DNA of 23,574 nucleotides, taken from JAICTV01 sp035634055 (lineage in GTDB: Bacteria; Planctomycetota; Phycisphaerae; Tepidisphaerales; Tepidisphaeraceae). Of this stretch, positions 15,787 to 23,139 are shown piece by piece (within the stretch, counting starts at the first letter, position 1; the number at the start of each line of letters is the position of its first letter). The notes under the pieces are model-generated. The model searched no databases. It worked only from the letters and a program-made list of their open reading frames with translations, and was not told the DNA's origin. The DNA is taken from NCBI GenBank assembly GCA_035634055.1, contig DASQDR010000002.1:1-23574 (forward strand). The letters are read 5' to 3'. Both the position numbers and the translations under genes were made by a program.

Positions 15787-16095
15787 ATGAGGAGCCGATG
15801 GATTTGGGCGCTGTCCGCGGCGCTGGCGGTGACCGGTTGCGCGGGGCCGTCCAAGCAGGAGGGTGACGACGCCGACAGCAGGGAGACGAAGGAGGTGGAG
15901 ATCCGCCAGGACCAGCTCCCCGCCGCCGTGCGCGCCGGGTTCCAGCGTGATTATCCCAATGCGAAGATCGACGAGGCGAAGAAGGAGACCTACGCCAACG
16001 GCACGATCCATTATGAAATTGAGTTCAAGGACGCCGCGGGGAAGGAGCAGGAGACGGAGTACACGGCCGAAGGGGAACGCCTGGACGAGCATTGA
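15787..16095 (+). CDS. Small PepSY-like domain lipoprotein
   Basis: This 102-residue protein has a lipoprotein signal: MRSRWIWALSAALAVTGC, with the lipobox VTGC making Cys18 the likely lipidated residue. After a charged linker it has one PepSY-like domain (LPAAVRAGFQRDYPNAKIDEAKKET...IHYEIEFKDAAGKEQETEYTAEGERL). This matches the small beta-lactamase-inhibitor-like fold of secreted PepSY-like proteins. Such proteins are thought to bind or inhibit partners in the envelope; the target here is unknown. GAGG lies 7 nt before the ATG. Confidence 0.85.
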   Translation: MRSRWIWALSAALAVTGCAGPSKQEGDDADSRETKEVEIRQDQLPAAVRAGFQRDYPNAKIDEAKKETYANGTIHYEIEFKDAAGKEQETEYTAEGERLDEH

Positions 16096-16151
16096 CCGGG
16101 GGTTAGCGCAGCGACGAGGCGACGAGGGGAATCGGGGAGAGGAAGAGGGGG

Positions 16152-16724
16152 GTGAATGACGGCGACGAAGCCGCCGCGGAGTTGATCTTGCGTCCCGCGC
16201 GCCTGCCGCGCGTGGCGGCGCGGCTGTCTGAGGCGCGGGCGACTGAACTCGCCATCGCCGGCTGCGGCGCGGTCGCCGGCGCGCTTTGCGCGCCTGGGGT
16301 CGCGCAGCGCGTGCCTGCCGATGGCGTCGTGCAACACCTGTTGAGGTACGCCGCCGGTGGTTTCTGGTGCGCCGTGATGGCCGGTGCGATGGCCGCGTTC
16401 GTCGTCCGCTCTGGACGGTGCAGGGCGAGGAGGTCAGCACCGACCTGGCGCGCGCGCCAAGCGCCGCGTTTTGTTCCTGCTCCCGACGTTTCGGGCGACC
16501 TCGTCCGGAACCTGCTCGACCTGCTCGCCTCGCTGGCGTCACTGCTGGCGCTGGGCGCGGCAGTCATCCGGGCGGCATGGGCGCGGCGACAGTTGGAGCG
16601 GGACGGCGGCGGCGACGCGTGCCTGCGCTGCCACTACTCCCTGCTGGGCCTGCCCGAACCGTGCTGCCCGGAGTGCGGTCTACCGTTCGCCCCCGCGAAG
16701 CTCGCCCGCCTGCCCCGCGCTTGA
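16152..16724 (+). CDS. Hypothetical membrane protein with C-terminal zinc ribbon
   Basis: This 190-residue protein uses a GTG start at 16152 after GGAAGAGGGG. Three hydrophobic segments are visible (residues ~30-50, 65-88 and 120-145). The C-terminus has a four-cysteine zinc ribbon of the form CLRCHYSLLGLPEPxCPECG (x = Cys), residues ~156-175. This motif, usually CxxCGYDLxGLPxxxCPECG, is highly recurrent in planctomycete membrane proteins. Its function is unknown. The extra Cys at the x position and the His for the usual Gly after the first CxxC are small departures. Confidence 0.75.
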   Translation: MNDGDEAAAELILRPARLPRVAARLSEARATELAIAGCGAVAGALCAPGVAQRVPADGVVQHLLRYAAGGFWCAVMAGAMAAFVVRSGRCRARRSAPTWRARQAPRFVPAPDVSGDLVRNLLDLLASLASLLALGAAVIRAAWARRQLERDGGGDACLRCHYSLLGLPEPCCPECGLPFAPAKLARLPRA

Positions 16725-16745
16725 TCCCGCCGCGCCGCGCGCTCG

Positions 16746-16773
16746 TTGACCGCTTGCGCTCCATCACTATCGT
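16746..16773 (+). promoter_or_regulatory. Possible promoter of the ThuA-domain gene
   Basis: TTGACC (16746-16751) and TATCGT (16768-16773) are separated by 16 bp, 33 bp before the GTG start at 16807. Confidence 0.4.
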
Positions 16774-16806
16774 CAGCTTGACGTTTCCTTTCCGGGAGGT
16801 GGTCGC

Positions 16807-17493
16807 GTGGCGGGTCAAGCACTGATCGTCTGGGGCGGTTGGGACGGGCACCAGCCGAAGGAAGTTAGCGAGATCTTCCGCCGCGTGCTGAGCGAGGACG
16901 GGTTCGACGTTGAGTTGAGCAACACGCTCGATTCGTTCAACGACGAGCAGAAGCTCCGGCAGCTCGACCTGATCGTCCCGGTGTGGACCTTCGGCTCGCT
17001 CAGCAACGATCAGCAGAACGCGCTGTGCGCGGCCGTGCGCGACGGGGGCGTCGGGATCGCCGGGTGCCATGGCGGAATGTGCGATGCCTTTCGCACATCC
17101 TGCGAATACCAGTTCATGACCGGCGGGCAGTGGGTGGCGCACCCCGGCAATGACGGCGTGCGCTACACGGTCAACATCCGCGTGAACGACCACCCGGTCA
17201 CGCGCGGGATCGAGAGCTTCGAGGTCGCCTCCGAGCAGTACTACATGCACGTCGATCCTGGCATCAAGGTGCTGGCGGACACGATCTTCCCCGCGCCCGG
17301 CGCCGACGGGCCGCACGTGCCGAACGGGCGGACGGTCATGCCGGTGTTGTGGACCAAGATGTACGGCAAGGGCCGGGTCTTCTACAGCTCCCTCGGGCAC
17401 TCCGCCGCCATCGTCGAGGCCGAGCCGCACCTGACGATTATACGGCGAGGGTTTCGCTGGGCGGCGAGGGAAGCTGACCACGCCCGCATATGA
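16807..17493 (+). CDS. ThuA-domain protein (trehalose-utilisation-like)
   Basis: This 228-residue protein has the class-I glutamine-amidotransferase-like fold of the ThuA family: ALIVWGGWDGHQPKEVSEIF, QLDLIVPVWTFGSLSNDQQNAL, GGVGIAGCHGGMCDAFR, YQFMTGGQWVAHPG, HPVTRGIESFEV and GRVFYSSLGHSA. In rhizobia ThuA takes part in trehalose oxidation. In planctomycetes ThuA domains are numerous and linked to sugar metabolism, with no defined reaction. It is cytoplasmic, since no signal peptide is seen. A GTG start is preceded by GGGAGGTGG. The stop codon TGA is the first three bases of an octamer repeat, so the repeat may have set the C-terminus. Confidence 0.9.
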   Translation: MAGQALIVWGGWDGHQPKEVSEIFRRVLSEDGFDVELSNTLDSFNDEQKLRQLDLIVPVWTFGSLSNDQQNALCAAVRDGGVGIAGCHGGMCDAFRTSCEYQFMTGGQWVAHPGNDGVRYTVNIRVNDHPVTRGIESFEVASEQYYMHVDPGIKVLADTIFPAPGADGPHVPNGRTVMPVLWTKMYGKGRVFYSSLGHSAAIVEAEPHLTIIRRGFRWAAREADHARI

Positions 17494-17572
17494 CAGGCTG
17501 ACAAAGGTGACAAAACCGGAGAAGTCGGTCTGCTTCGCCACCTTGTCACCCCTTCACCTTGTCACCTTGTCA
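17491..17572. repeat. Inverted pair of octamer tandem repeats between thuA and cmk
   Basis: On the right, four 8-bp units run from 17541 to 17572: CCTTGTCA, CCCCTTCA, CCTTGTCA and CCTTGTCA. On the left, 17491-17515 holds three degenerate units in the opposite orientation (TGACAGGC, TGACAAAGG, TGACAAAA). The two sides can pair into a long imperfect hairpin across a ~25-nt loop. It could act as a bidirectional block to exonucleases, or as a terminator without a T-tract. Confidence 0.7.
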
Positions 17573-17632
17573 TGGCCGACGCCGAGCCGCATTTGCTCGC
17601 CGCCAAGCGTCCGCTTAAAACTTCCCGCGGCG

Positions 17633-18307
17633 ATGGTGATCACGATCGACGGGCCGGCTGGCACGGGAAAATCTTCGGTGGCGCTGGCGCTGGCCGAGCG
17701 GTTGGGGTTTGACTTCCTCGACACCGGAGCGATGTACCGCGCGCTGGGGCTGGAGGCGCTGCGGCGCAGCGCCAACCTGGAGGAGCCGCGCGAGCTGACC
17801 TACATCGCCCGGCACGTGCGGATCGACTTCGACTGGTCGAAGCACCCGCCGGGCGTGGTGCTCAACGGCGATTCGGTCGGGCACCTGCTGCGCGGCGGAG
17901 AGGCGACCCGGGCAGCCAGCTACGTCGCGGTGGTGCCGGCCATCCGCGAGATGCTCGTCGCCCAGCAACAGCGGATCGGCTCGGATCGCGAGAATTTGGT
18001 GACCGAGGGACGCGACCAGGGAACGGTCGTCTTCCCGTCGGCGGAGTTCAAGTTTTACCTCGACGCCACGCCGCAGGAGCGCGCCCGCCGCCGCGCGGCG
18101 CAGCTTCGCGCCCGCGGCGAGATCGTGGACATCAACGAGATCCTCGTGCAGATCGTCGCGCGCGACACGCGCGACAAGAGCCGCGCGGTCGGGCCGCTCT
18201 CGGTCCCGCCGGACGCGGAGGTGATCGACACCACCAAGCTGTCGCAGGATCAGGTCGTGGACCACATGGTCGCGCGCGTGCGGCAGCAGGCGGGCGCGGC
18301 GCGATGA
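17633..18307 (+). CDS. cmk: Cytidylate kinase
   Basis: This 224-residue (d)CMP kinase supplies CDP and dCDP. The P-loop GPAGTGKSS is at residues 7-15, followed by FDFLDTGAMYRALGL. The CMP-binding region includes TEGRDQGTVVFPSAEFKFYLDATPQERARRRAAQL, with Gln in place of the more usual Ile/Asp in the GRDIGT motif. The C-terminus DTTKLSQDQVVDHMVARV is typical. The frame is open from 17507, but that extension encodes the octamer repeat. The P-loop lies a few residues from the ATG at 17633, as expected. The stop overlaps the plsC start (ATGA). Confidence 0.95.
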   Translation: MVITIDGPAGTGKSSVALALAERLGFDFLDTGAMYRALGLEALRRSANLEEPRELTYIARHVRIDFDWSKHPPGVVLNGDSVGHLLRGGEATRAASYVAVVPAIREMLVAQQQRIGSDRENLVTEGRDQGTVVFPSAEFKFYLDATPQERARRRAAQLRARGEIVDINEILVQIVARDTRDKSRAVGPLSVPPDAEVIDTTKLSQDQVVDHMVARVRQQAGAAR

Positions 18308-19074
18308 GGACCGACGCCCCGACCGTCAGCCCCGAGCCCGCGCCGGCCGACGCCGCGGGCGGCGCGGCGGCGGCGGCAGTCCGCGCGCCGTGGCTGTACA
18401 AGACCGGGCGGGTCATCTGCCGCGTCTTCACCAGCGTCGCCTTCGACCTGAAGGTCTACGGCAAGCACCACATCCCGCGCGCTGGCGGGGTGCTGATCGC
18501 CGCCAACCACCAGAGCTACCTCGACCCGATCCTCGTCGGCTCGCAGCTCCCCCGCGCGCTCAGCTTCATGGCCAAGAGCGAGCTGTTCGAGAACCGGTAC
18601 TTCGGCTGGCTGATCCGCAACCTCAACGCCTTCCCCGTGCGGCAGGGCGAGGGGGACGTCGGGGCGGTCAAGGAGACGATTCGCCGGTTGCAGGAAGGGC
18701 ACGCGCTGACGATCTTCCCGGAAGGCGCGCGGTGCGGCGACGGCGACTTGCAGCCGATCCAGCCGGGCATCGCGCTGATCGTCCGCCGGGCCGGCGTGCC
18801 GGTGGTGCCGTGCGTGATCGACGGCTCCTTCCGCGCCTGGCCGAAGCACCGCAAGCTCCCGTTGTCGCACCCGATCCGCCTGGCGTTTGGCCCGCCGATG
18901 CACCTGGCGGACCTGAAGGGCCCGGAGATCGTCAAGCGGCTGGACGCGGCGTTGCGGACCATGTTCCTCGACCTTCGCGCGCGCGAGGCGGAGCTGGCGG
19001 CGGCCGCCGCCGCGCAGGGCGGGGCGACGCGGCATCCGGCGCCCACGCGGTCGCGCTCGCACCCGGACGGCTAA
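18304..19074 (+). CDS. plsC: 1-acyl-sn-glycerol-3-phosphate acyltransferase (PlsC-like)
   Basis: This 256-residue lysophospholipid acyltransferase has its HX4D catalytic motif in NHQSYLD (His69, Asp74) and the glycerol-3-phosphate-binding block FPEGAR at residues 138-143. A hydrophobic N-terminal segment (residues 30-48) should hold it at the inner membrane. It would make phosphatidic acid in phospholipid synthesis. It is translationally coupled to cmk; a cmk-plsC pairing is common in many bacteria. The last 25 residues are basic and probably disordered. Confidence 0.92.
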   Translation: MRTDAPTVSPEPAPADAAGGAAAAAVRAPWLYKTGRVICRVFTSVAFDLKVYGKHHIPRAGGVLIAANHQSYLDPILVGSQLPRALSFMAKSELFENRYFGWLIRNLNAFPVRQGEGDVGAVKETIRRLQEGHALTIFPEGARCGDGDLQPIQPGIALIVRRAGVPVVPCVIDGSFRAWPKHRKLPLSHPIRLAFGPPMHLADLKGPEIVKRLDAALRTMFLDLRAREAELAAAAAAQGGATRHPAPTRSRSHPDG

Positions 19075-19076
19075 CC

Positions 19077-19436
19077 ATGCCCGACCATGATGACTCGCTC
19101 TGCGCGCTGCTCGAGCTGGCGCTGAAGTTCCGCGACGAGCGGGAGTGGAAGCAGTTCCACAACTTCAAGGATCTCGCCGTCACGCTGTCACTGGAGTCGG
19201 CCGAGGTGCTCGAGCACGCGCAATGGAAAACCGTCGCCGAGCTGGAGGCGTACCTCAAGACGCACAAGGAACACGTGGCCGACGAGCTGGCCGACGTGCT
19301 GCACGTCCTGCTCCTGCTGGCGGAACACGCGGGGGTGAACCTCGCCGATGCCTTCCGCGAGAAGCTGAAGAAGACGGCGAAGAAGTACCCGGTGGAGAAG
19401 GCGCGCGGCTCGGCGAAGAAGTACACCGACCTGTAA
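19077..19436 (+). CDS. MazG-like nucleotide pyrophosphohydrolase
   Basis: This 119-residue all-alpha NTP pyrophosphatase resembles the dCTPase/RS21-C6 branch. It has FHNFKDLAVTLSLESAEVLEHAQW (the EXXE motif as ESAE) and ADELADVLHVLLLLAEHAGVNLADAF (the EXXD motif as ELAD), which bind Mg2+. A basic tail KLKKTAKKYPVEKARGSAKKYTDL follows. Such enzymes clear non-canonical nucleotides or trim dCTP pools, which fits its place two bases behind plsC and in the cmk operon. The exact substrate is unknown. Confidence 0.9.
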   Translation: MPDHDDSLCALLELALKFRDEREWKQFHNFKDLAVTLSLESAEVLEHAQWKTVAELEAYLKTHKEHVADELADVLHVLLLLAEHAGVNLADAFREKLKKTAKKYPVEKARGSAKKYTDL

Positions 19437-19473
19437 CGACTGGCAGAAACGGGAGCGGCAAGCCGGCGCAGCG

Positions 19474-20610
19474 TCAGTTCCCCCTGGCCGGCACCTCCAC
19501 CACCACGCGCGTCCCCTTCCCGCGCGCCGAGGTGATCTGCACCGACCCGCCGAGCGCCTTGAGCCGCTCGCGCAGGCTGAAGAGCCCGAAGCCGCCCGTG
19601 TCGGTCGCCTGCCCGAGGCGCTTGGAGGAGAACCCGCGCCCGCGGTCGGTAACGATGACCTGCACCGCGTTGCCCGCCCGCTTCACCGCCACGTGCGCAC
19701 GGTTCGTCCGCGCGTGCTTCACCACGTTCCAAAGCAGCTCCTGCACCGCGCGGTAAAGCAGGCGGAGCATGTCCTCGTCCAGCGGCTTGGGCTTGCCGTC
19801 GTCGCTCGTGCGCACCTGGAGCCCGTGCGACGCCATCTGCTGCTGCACCCAGTCGATGGCGGACCGCACCTCGCCGCCGGCCAGCATCATCGGGCTGAGG
19901 CTGTACATCATCGTGCGCGTCATGCGCAGCACGTCCTCGATGCACGCGACCGCCTCGTTAAAGGCGGGCGGGCGGTGGTCGCCGTAGGCGGCGCCGGCGG
20001 TGCCGAGCTTCATCCGGCAGACCGCCAGCGTCTGCGCCAGATTGTCGTGCAGGTCCGCCGCCAGCACGTCCCGGGCGCGCTGCTCGGCGTTGCTGAGCTC
20101 CAGCGCCAACGAGCGCAACCGCTGCTGTTGGTCCAGCAGCTCCGCCGTCCGCTCGGCCACCCGCTGCTCGAGCGACTGGTTCAGCGCGCTCACCTGGTCG
20201 AGCAACTGCTTCTGCTCCGTCCGGTCGCGCATGATCTTGGCGAAACCGATGATCTTCCCGTCGTCGCCGGTCAGGCGGATCATCATCCCGCTGCCCCAGA
20301 ACCGCGACTTGTCCTTGCGGACGTGCCAGCGCTCATTAATCGCCCGCCCGTCGCGCCGGGCCACGCGGAGCTCCTTGATGTGTTCCCCCGCGGCGATGTC
20401 CTCTGGGGTGAAAATGATCGATCCCTGGTGGCCGATCACCTCCTTTTCGCGGAACTTCAGCAGGTTCTGCGAGCCGGCGTTCCACATCCGGATGTGGTTG
20501 TGGGGGTCGAGGATGAAGATGGCGTAGTCGCGCACCTCCGCCACCAGCAGCTTGGCCAGCGACTCGGCGGATGGGAGCTGGCTTAGCTTGGACTTGGGCG
20601 TGCGGGGCAT
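19474..20610 (-). CDS. PAS-domain sensor histidine kinase (NarL-type, HisKA_3)
   Basis: This 378-residue cytoplasmic kinase has, in order, a PAS domain (residues ~20-132, with RDYAIFILDPHNHIRMWNAGS and a PAC end GKIIGFAKIMRDRTEQK), a coiled coil (~133-178), a HisKA_3 dimerisation domain with phosphoacceptor His188 in DLHDNLAQTLA, and an ATPase domain ending GGFGLFSLRERLKALGGSVQI...GKGTRVVVEVPA. No transmembrane segment is present, so it senses an internal signal through PAS. No response regulator is adjacent, so it is an orphan. The start at 20610 is preferred: GGAG precedes it, and a TACACT box lies at 20624-20629. Confidence 0.92.
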   Translation of the reverse strand: MPRTPKSKLSQLPSAESLAKLLVAEVRDYAIFILDPHNHIRMWNAGSQNLLKFREKEVIGHQGSIIFTPEDIAAGEHIKELRVARRDGRAINERWHVRKDKSRFWGSGMMIRLTGDDGKIIGFAKIMRDRTEQKQLLDQVSALNQSLEQRVAERTAELLDQQQRLRSLALELSNAEQRARDVLAADLHDNLAQTLAVCRMKLGTAGAAYGDHRPPAFNEAVACIEDVLRMTRTMMYSLSPMMLAGGEVRSAIDWVQQQMASHGLQVRTSDDGKPKPLDEDMLRLLYRAVQELLWNVVKHARTNRAHVAVKRAGNAVQVIVTDRGRGFSSKRLGQATDTGGFGLFSLRERLKALGGSVQITSARGKGTRVVVEVPARGN

Positions 20611-20623
20611 GAGGCTCCGGTGC

Positions 20624-20629
20624 AGTGTA
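20624..20629 (-). promoter_or_regulatory. -10 box of the histidine kinase gene
   Basis: TACACT on the minus strand lies 13 nt before the ATG, implying a leader of about 6 nt. The -35 is not convincing. Confidence 0.4.
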
Positions 20630-20727
20630 GCGGGGCACCGAATGGGATAACACGCGCGGCGCGGCACGAGAAGGCGGAAAAGCCGTGGCGGCGCGCTTAC
20701 CATGGGGCCAACCCTTGAGGAGGTCGG

Positions 20728-21915
20728 ATGCGTTTGATGACGACAGCGGTGTTCGTGTTAACCTGGATCAGCGCCTCCGCGCTGCTGGCGGCGGCAGCGG
20801 CGACGCCGGCGGCAGCGGCGACGCAATCGCCCAAGATCTCGCTCCGCCAGGTCGTCAAGGGGCTGAGCAGCCCGGTCGAGGTGGTGACCGACGGCACCGG
20901 GCGGACCTTCGTCGTCGAGCAGCCCGGCCGCATCCGCCAGTTCACGCCGGCGGGGCAGCTCACGGCAAAGCCGTACCTCGACATCTCCGACCACGTCACC
21001 CACCAGGGCGAGTGCGGGTTCCTCGGTGTCGCCTTTCATCCCAATTTCAAGACCAACGGCTTTTTCTACGTCAACTACACCACCGGCCGCGGCAGGACGC
21101 TGCGCACGGTGATTTCCGAGTTCCGCGCTGCCTCCCCTGGGGAGGACGGCGTGGACGCGAAGACCGAGCGGGTGATCCTCGAGATCCGCCAGCCGTACTC
21201 GAACCACAACGGCGGGCAGGTCGCCTTCGGCCCGGACGGGATGCTCTACATCGGTATGGGTGACGGCGGCTCGGCCAACGATCCGCAGAACCGCGCGCAG
21301 AACCCGCAGGAGCTGCTCGGCAAGATCCTCCGCATCGACGTGGCGCCGCGCGAGAAGTACGCTGTCCCGCCGGACAACCCGTTCGTCGGGCAGTCCACCT
21401 TCCGCCCGGAAATTTGGGCCTGGGGCCTGCGCAACCCGTGGCGGTTCCGCTTCGACCGCAAGACTGGCACGCTATTCACCGGCGACGTCGGGCAGAACCA
21501 GTACGAGGAGATTCACGTCATCGAGAAGGGGGGCAACTACGGCTGGCGCATCCGCGAGGCGATGCACCCGTTCCGCGGCAACGAGAAGCCGCCGGTCGCC
21601 GCGAAGTTGATCGACCCGATCGCCGAGTACGGCCGCGACAAGGGCGGCAGCGTCACCGGCGGCGTCGTCTACCGCGGCAAGCAGTTCCCCGCGCTCGAAG
21701 GCATCTACTTCTACGCCGACTACGTCTCCGGCCGATTCTGGGGCCTGAAGTATGACAGCGGCAAGGTGCTCGCCAACCACGAGCTCACCGTCACCGTCAA
21801 CGGCAACCCCACCCTCAACCGCGTCCAACCCTCCGGCTTCGGGGAAGACCCCGACGGCGAAATCTACGTCTGTGATCACAGCCACGGCGTCGTGTACCAG
21901 ATCGTGGCGGAGTGA
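20728..21915 (+). CDS. PQQ-dependent sugar dehydrogenase-like protein (GSDH/sorbosone family), exported
   Basis: This 395-residue protein has a signal peptide (MRLMTTAVFVLTWISASALLAAAAATPAAAA). The six-bladed glucose/sorbosone dehydrogenase propeller (PF07995) follows, with GLSSPVEVVTDGTGRTFVVEQPGRI, GECGFLGVAFHPNF, HNGGQVAFGPDGMLYIGMGDGG, EIWAWGLRNPWRFRFD, GDVGQNQYEEIHVI and NYGWRIREAMHPF. Such enzymes oxidise sugars in the periplasm, usually with PQQ. No pqq genes are in the window, so cofactor supply is unproven. A perfect 15-bp direct repeat in the signal region encodes AAAAT twice. A GAGGAGG site precedes the ATG. Confidence 0.92.
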   Translation: MRLMTTAVFVLTWISASALLAAAAATPAAAATQSPKISLRQVVKGLSSPVEVVTDGTGRTFVVEQPGRIRQFTPAGQLTAKPYLDISDHVTHQGECGFLGVAFHPNFKTNGFFYVNYTTGRGRTLRTVISEFRAASPGEDGVDAKTERVILEIRQPYSNHNGGQVAFGPDGMLYIGMGDGGSANDPQNRAQNPQELLGKILRIDVAPREKYAVPPDNPFVGQSTFRPEIWAWGLRNPWRFRFDRKTGTLFTGDVGQNQYEEIHVIEKGGNYGWRIREAMHPFRGNEKPPVAAKLIDPIAEYGRDKGGSVTGGVVYRGKQFPALEGIYFYADYVSGRFWGLKYDSGKVLANHELTVTVNGNPTLNRVQPSGFGEDPDGEIYVCDHSHGVVYQIVAE

Positions 21916-21924
21916 CCGTGGACG

Positions 21925-22337
21925 TCAACGGCTTGGCTGCTGCTCCCAGTCCTCAATCAACAGGCCTGGCACCCGCCCGAATTCGCCGGTGTTGTGGGTG
22001 ACGAGGGTGACGCCATTCCGACCGCGATGGCGGCGATCAACAAATCGTTGGGCCCGATGCGCTGGACGCGCAGGGCCGGGGCGGTTCGGATCGTCGCGTA
22101 CGCGTCGGCCGCGGCATCATCGAAAGGCAGGGAAGTGAACGGCGCGAGGAAGGTATCCTGAAGCTGGCGTGTCCCGGGGCGGGTCATTGCTTCGCGCGGC
22201 GCCGTAGTAAAGCTCGGCCTTGACCGCCGAGCAACGAGCAGGTCCGCCGGCGGCGTTTGTTGCAGCCGCGATTGAAGGTTCGGCGCCCGGCCGTTGAGGT
22301 ACCGGATACACGCGTTCGTATCCAGCAGCCATTTCAT
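21925..22337 (-). pseudogene. VapC-like PIN-domain toxin, frameshifted
   Basis: The N-terminus MKWLLDTNACIRYLNGRAPNL is a PIN domain with the first catalytic Asp. Three indels break the frame. A base is missing near 22237, so the expected KAELYYGAARSNDPPR lies in a second frame. A base is gained near 22175, which restores TRQLQDTFLAPFTSLPFDDAAADAYATIR and IGPNDLLIAA. Another is missing near 22018, so GVTLVTHNTGEFGRVPGLLIEDWEQQ is again out of frame, ending at the TGA at 21925. As read, the protein stops at 21957 and lacks the catalytic Glu and the terminal strands, so the toxin should be inactive. Its ATG overlaps the antitoxin stop. Confidence 0.85.
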
Positions 22338-22585
22338 TCCACCGCCTCGCGCTCCTGCAACTCGCCCTGTTCGTGGCGCTCCAGCCCGAGGCCCGCGCAC
22401 GAGCCGTAGGTTCTCTGCACGAACCGCGTCCACTCGTTGGCGTCGCCCAGAGCGGCGACCGCGGCAATGACGCGTTCGATGGTGACGGTGACGTCGGCCC
22501 CCGCGTGCTCCGGCGTCAGGGAGATGCGCAGCGTCAACACGCCGTCCGCATCGACCCGTGATCGCAGTTGAACCGGCTTTGCCAT
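22334..22585 (-). CDS. Antitoxin-like protein paired with the VapC pseudogene
   Basis: This 83-residue protein begins MAKPVQLRSRVDADGVLTLRISLTPEHAGADVTVTIE, a short DNA-binding-like beta segment. Its tail includes EWTRFVQRTYGS and GLERHEQGELQEREAVE, as in small antitoxins found before PIN toxins in planctomycetes and cyanobacteria. The reading frame is intact. A GGAGGT site and a TATGAT -10 (22607-22612) lie upstream. The stop overlaps the toxin start (ATGA), the normal arrangement of a toxin-antitoxin pair. With the toxin broken, it is probably free of selection or used for cross-neutralising another toxin. Confidence 0.75.
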   Translation of the reverse strand: MAKPVQLRSRVDADGVLTLRISLTPEHAGADVTVTIERVIAAVAALGDANEWTRFVQRTYGSCAGLGLERHEQGELQEREAVE

Positions 22586-22626
22586 CGCCGCGGCACCTCC
22601 GGGCGGATCATACTCGGCGGCCGCGC

Positions 22627-23139
22627 CTATTTCTCCTCGATCGTGATCTTCTTGATCGCCACCGGGTTCTTCGGGCGGTCCTGCGCGCCCTTGGGCGCAT
22701 TGGCGATCTTGTCGATCACTTCCAGTCCGCTGGTGGCCTTGCCGAAGGCGGTGTACTGGTTGTCGAGGTGGGGGGAGCGGGCGTGCATGATGAAGAACTG
22801 GCTGCCGGCGCTGTTCGGGTCGGCGGTGCGCGCCATCGAAAGCACGCCGCGGTCGTGGGGGGTGGAGTTGAACTCCTGCTTGAGCTTGTACCCCGGCCCG
22901 CCGGTGCCGGTGCCGGTGGGATCGCCGCCCTGGATCATGAAGCCGGGGATGACGCGGTGGAAGATGACACCCTCGTAAAACCCCTCGCGGGCGAGGAAGA
23001 CGAAGGCGTTGACCGTCTGCGGCGCGACCTTCGGCCAGAGCTCGGCCGTGATCGTGCCCTCGGTCGTCTCAATGGTGGCGGTGTAGCTCTTGCCGGGGTC
23101 GAGGTTCTGGTTGGCGGGGGCGCTGTACTGCTTGGCCAT
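22627..23139 (-). CDS. Cyclophilin-type peptidyl-prolyl cis-trans isomerase
   Basis: This 170-residue cyclophilin carries the catalytic block FHRVIPGFMIQGGDPTGTGTGGPGYKLKQEF, the substrate-pocket segment LSMARTADPNSAGSQFFI, and HLDNQYTAFGKATSGLEVIDKI. The catalytic Arg of FHRV is present. The domain is preceded by ~20 residues without a signal peptide, so it should act in the cytoplasm on proline bonds of folding proteins. The start at 23139 has GGAG 7 nt upstream. It lies 41 bp upstream of the antitoxin gene on the same strand. Confidence 0.95.
   Translation of the reverse strand: MAKQYSAPANQNLDPGKSYTATIETTEGTITAELWPKVAPQTVNAFVFLAREGFYEGVIFHRVIPGFMIQGGDPTGTGTGGPGYKLKQEFNSTPHDRGVLSMARTADPNSAGSQFFIMHARSPHLDNQYTAFGKATSGLEVIDKIANAPKGAQDRPKNPVAIKKITIEEK

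Noticed and set aside
17541..17572. CRISPR array
   Set aside because: The repeat unit is only 8 bp with no spacers, and no cas genes are present.
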